64,000 nt of DNA from assembly GCA_030388725.1 (NCBI GenBank), contig CP128857.1, forward strand, positions 1,364,001-1,428,000, given 5' to 3'. Below the pieces are notes generated by a model, which was not told the origin of the DNA, did not search any database, and saw only the letters and a program-made list of their open reading frames with translations. This document shows, one piece after another, positions 62,272-64,000 of the stretch. Every line of letters starts with the position of its first letter. Within the stretch, counting starts at the first letter, position 1. The translations under genes and the position numbers were made by a program. The stretch comes from Prodigiosinella aquatilis (lineage in GTDB: Bacteria > Pseudomonadota > Gammaproteobacteria > Enterobacterales > Enterobacteriaceae).

Positions 62272-64000
62272 TCAGGAGCGGGGAGTGAAACGCAGCAATC
62301 GGTTAGCGTTGCTGACTACCGTGATGGAAGAGAGTGCCATGGCTGCTCCGGCGATGACCGGACTGAGTAGTGTTCCGGTAATGGGGTAAAGCACGCCGGC
62401 AGCGATAGGGATACCCAGCGAGTTATAGATAAACGCTCCCATAAGGTTTTGTTTCATATTTCGCAGCGTAGCGCGCGATAGCGCCAGCGCATCGGCCACG
62501 CCATGCAAACTATGGCGCATTAGCGTCATAGCGGCCGTTTCGATAGCGATATCACTGCCGCCGCCCATGGCGATTCCCAGATCTGCCTGAGCCAGCGCTG
62601 GTGCATCGTTGATACCATCACCAATCATGGCAACGCGTTTACCCTGTGCCTGTAAGGCTTTAATCGCATCCGCCTTGCCGTCTGGCAACACTCCGGCGAT
62701 GACTTGATCGATACCGGCCTCTTTGGCAATCGCGTTGGCGGTCACCGGGTTATCTCCCGTCAGCATGACTAATTGATATCCCTGTTGATGCAGGCGCTGT
62801 AACGCACTTGCGCTATCCTGGCGCAGTGGATCGAATATCGAGAACAGTGCGACGATTTGACCGTTCGCCGCCAACAACACCGGGGTAACGCCACGCTCTG
62901 CCTGCTGCTGCAAGCGTTGCTGAGGTGATAACCCATCAGGTTGGACGGTGGTAAGTGCAACCTGGTGTTGGCTTAGCAGTGACGGATTGCCCAATAACAA
63001 GGATATCGAATCAGCCTGCCCGCTGACACCCAACCCCCGCAATGTCCGAAATTGGGTGATTTCACTGAGAGGCAGTCCGTCAGCCTGGTTGACGATAGCT
63101 TTTGCCAGTGGATGATTGGCCCCCTGTTCCAGCGATGCCGCCCAGATAAGCGCTTGTTGCTCACTGATGTCGCCAAAAGTATGGATTTTCACTACCCGTG
63201 GTTGCCCTTCGGTCAATGTCCCGGTTTTATCGAATACCAGTACATCCAGTCGACTGGCCTGTTGCAGTGAGTCCGCATCACGTACCAGTACACCCAGTTC
63301 GGCGGCCCGCCCAACGCCAGAGATAATGGACATCGGGGTCGCCAAACCCAATGCACAAGGGCAGGCGATGATCAGTACTGTGGTGGCGATCACCAGTGTG
63401 TAGATGATTTGCGGTGGTGGTCCGATGAAATACCAGATGGCTCCGCTGATCAGCGCAATCGCGACCACTATTGGTACAAACACGGCAGAAATTCGGTCTG
63501 CCAGTTGGCCAATGGCAGGTTTGCTGCTCTGAGCCTGACGAACCATGTGAATGATTCGGGCCAGGGTAGTCTGGTTGCCAATCGCTTCAGCCCGAAAAGT
63601 GGCGCTGCCATCCTGCACCAGTGTACCGGCATGGATTTTCTCGCCGGTTGATTTTTGTTGCGGAATCGGCTCACCAGTAAGCATGGCTTCATCCATCCAC
63701 AGGTCGCCTTGCAGAATTTCACCATCAACTGGCACTCGGTCGCCGGTGGTCAGACGCAGTGTCATTCCGCTCTTCACTTCCGCCAGTGGGATAAGTTGAT
63801 CTCCCTGTGGAGTGACGGCTCGTGCCGTCGGGGGGGTTAAATCCAGCAGGTGTTCCAGTGCACGAGATGACCGTTGACGGGCTCGTTGCTCCAGTGCATG
63901 ACCGAGATTAATTAGACCGATGATCATGGCGCTGGCCTCGTAATAGAGGTGACGCGCTTCCAGTGGGAAGCTATCCGGCCAGAGGTTGACGGTGATGGAA
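62272..64000 (-). CDS. copA: Copper-exporting P1B-type ATPase CopA (C-terminal part)
   Basis: The gene is cut by the right edge of the window: about 575 residues are present of roughly 830 expected, so the N-terminal metal-binding domains and first helices are missing. The actuator loop is TGEPIPQQ, the transport motif CPCALGLATP, the phosphorylation site DKTGTLTEG, and the hinge GDGINDAPALAQADLGIAMGGG. It pumps Cu(I) out of the cytoplasm and in E. coli is induced by CueR. The frame continues to the last base without a stop. Confidence 0.96.
   Translation of the reverse strand, partial: SITVNLWPDSFPLEARHLYYEASAMIIGLINLGHALEQRARQRSSRALEHLLDLTPPTARAVTPQGDQLIPLAEVKSGMTLRLTTGDRVPVDGEILQGDLWMDEAMLTGEPIPQQKSTGEKIHAGTLVQDGSATFRAEAIGNQTTLARIIHMVRQAQSSKPAIGQLADRISAVFVPIVVAIALISGAIWYFIGPPPQIIYTLVIATTVLIIACPCALGLATPMSIISGVGRAAELGVLVRDADSLQQASRLDVLVFDKTGTLTEGQPRVVKIHTFGDISEQQALIWAASLEQGANHPLAKAIVNQADGLPLSEITQFRTLRGLGVSGQADSISLLLGNPSLLSQHQVALTTVQPDGLSPQQRLQQQAERGVTPVLLAANGQIVALFSIFDPLRQDSASALQRLHQQGYQLVMLTGDNPVTANAIAKEAGIDQVIAGVLPDGKADAIKALQAQGKRVAMIGDGINDAPALAQADLGIAMGGGSDIAIETAAMTLMRHSLHGVADALALSRATLRNMKQNLMGAFIYNSLGIPIAAGVLYPITGTLLSPVIAGAAMALSSITVVSNANRLLRFTPRS

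Noticed and set aside
1..64000. CRISPR arrays, tRNA genes, prophage or integrase-bounded island
   Set aside because: No regularly spaced repeats, no tRNA cloverleaf or CCA-type ends, and no integrase, phage structural or toxin-antitoxin genes beyond hha-tomB were found by reading both strands.

Overview
The window is a stretch of enterobacterial chromosome. From position 1 to about 32 kb, and again from 37 kb to 56 kb, it follows the Escherichia coli gene order around minutes 9 to 11: thiI, yajL, panE, yajQ, yajR, cyoEDCBA, ampG, yajG, bolA, tig, clpP, clpX, lon, hupB, ppiD, ybaV, queC, decR, mdlAB, glnK-amtB, tesB, atl, ffs, hha-tomB, acrBA/acrR, mscK, rsmS, priC, ybaN, apt, dnaX, ybaB, recR, htpG, adk, hemH, ybaL, ybaK, ybaP, copA. 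Protein lengths match E. coli almost residue for residue. Several features point to a non-E. coli member of Enterobacterales: a YmoA-like 67-residue Hha, a cysteine desulfhydrase-type gene facing decR, remains of an alternative L31/L36 ribosomal protein operon, and the absence of ybaW, ybaE, cof, ybaY, aes, gsk, fsr and ushA. A Pectobacteriaceae or Yersiniaceae-like host is my best guess; the species cannot be fixed from this sequence alone.

Layout. 0-13 kb: thiouridine/thiamine, pantothenate and efflux genes, the cytochrome bo3 oxidase operon and muropeptide recycling. 13-23 kb: the proteostasis cluster (trigger factor, ClpP, ClpX, Lon, HU-beta, PpiD), with recognisable sigma-32 promoters before clpP and lon. 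23-33 kb: queuosine synthesis, a cysteine-detoxification pair, a heterodimeric ABC exporter, the nitrogen-regulated glnK-amtB operon behind a clear sigma-54 promoter and NtrC site, and the 4.5S RNA. 33.7-36.7 kb is the one truly accessory patch. Next to hha-tomB lie decayed L31B and L36B genes with their Zur box still in place, an ERIC repeat sitting inside the L31B remnant, and a decayed IS10-like element with intact ends that lies just beyond acrB. 36.7-56 kb: the AcrAB pump and its repressor, the MscK channel, replication and recombination genes (priC, dnaX, recR), htpG, adk, hemH and ybaL. 56-61 kb: an L-lactate operon (lldP-lldR-lldD), visibly GC-richer than its neighbours and occupying the place that fsr-ushA hold in E. 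coli. 61-64 kb: ybaK, ybaP and the C-terminal two thirds of copA, which runs off the right edge.

Breakage is a theme of the right half. lldP and ybaK each carry a one-base expansion (8 to 9) in a homopolymer that puts the 5' part out of frame. The L31B-L36B pair is a pseudo-operon, and the transposase is deleted and frameshifted. I do not see a CRISPR array, prophage, tRNA gene or an obviously new multigene defence or biosynthetic system. The most unusual item is the Zur box that outlived its ribosomal-protein operon.
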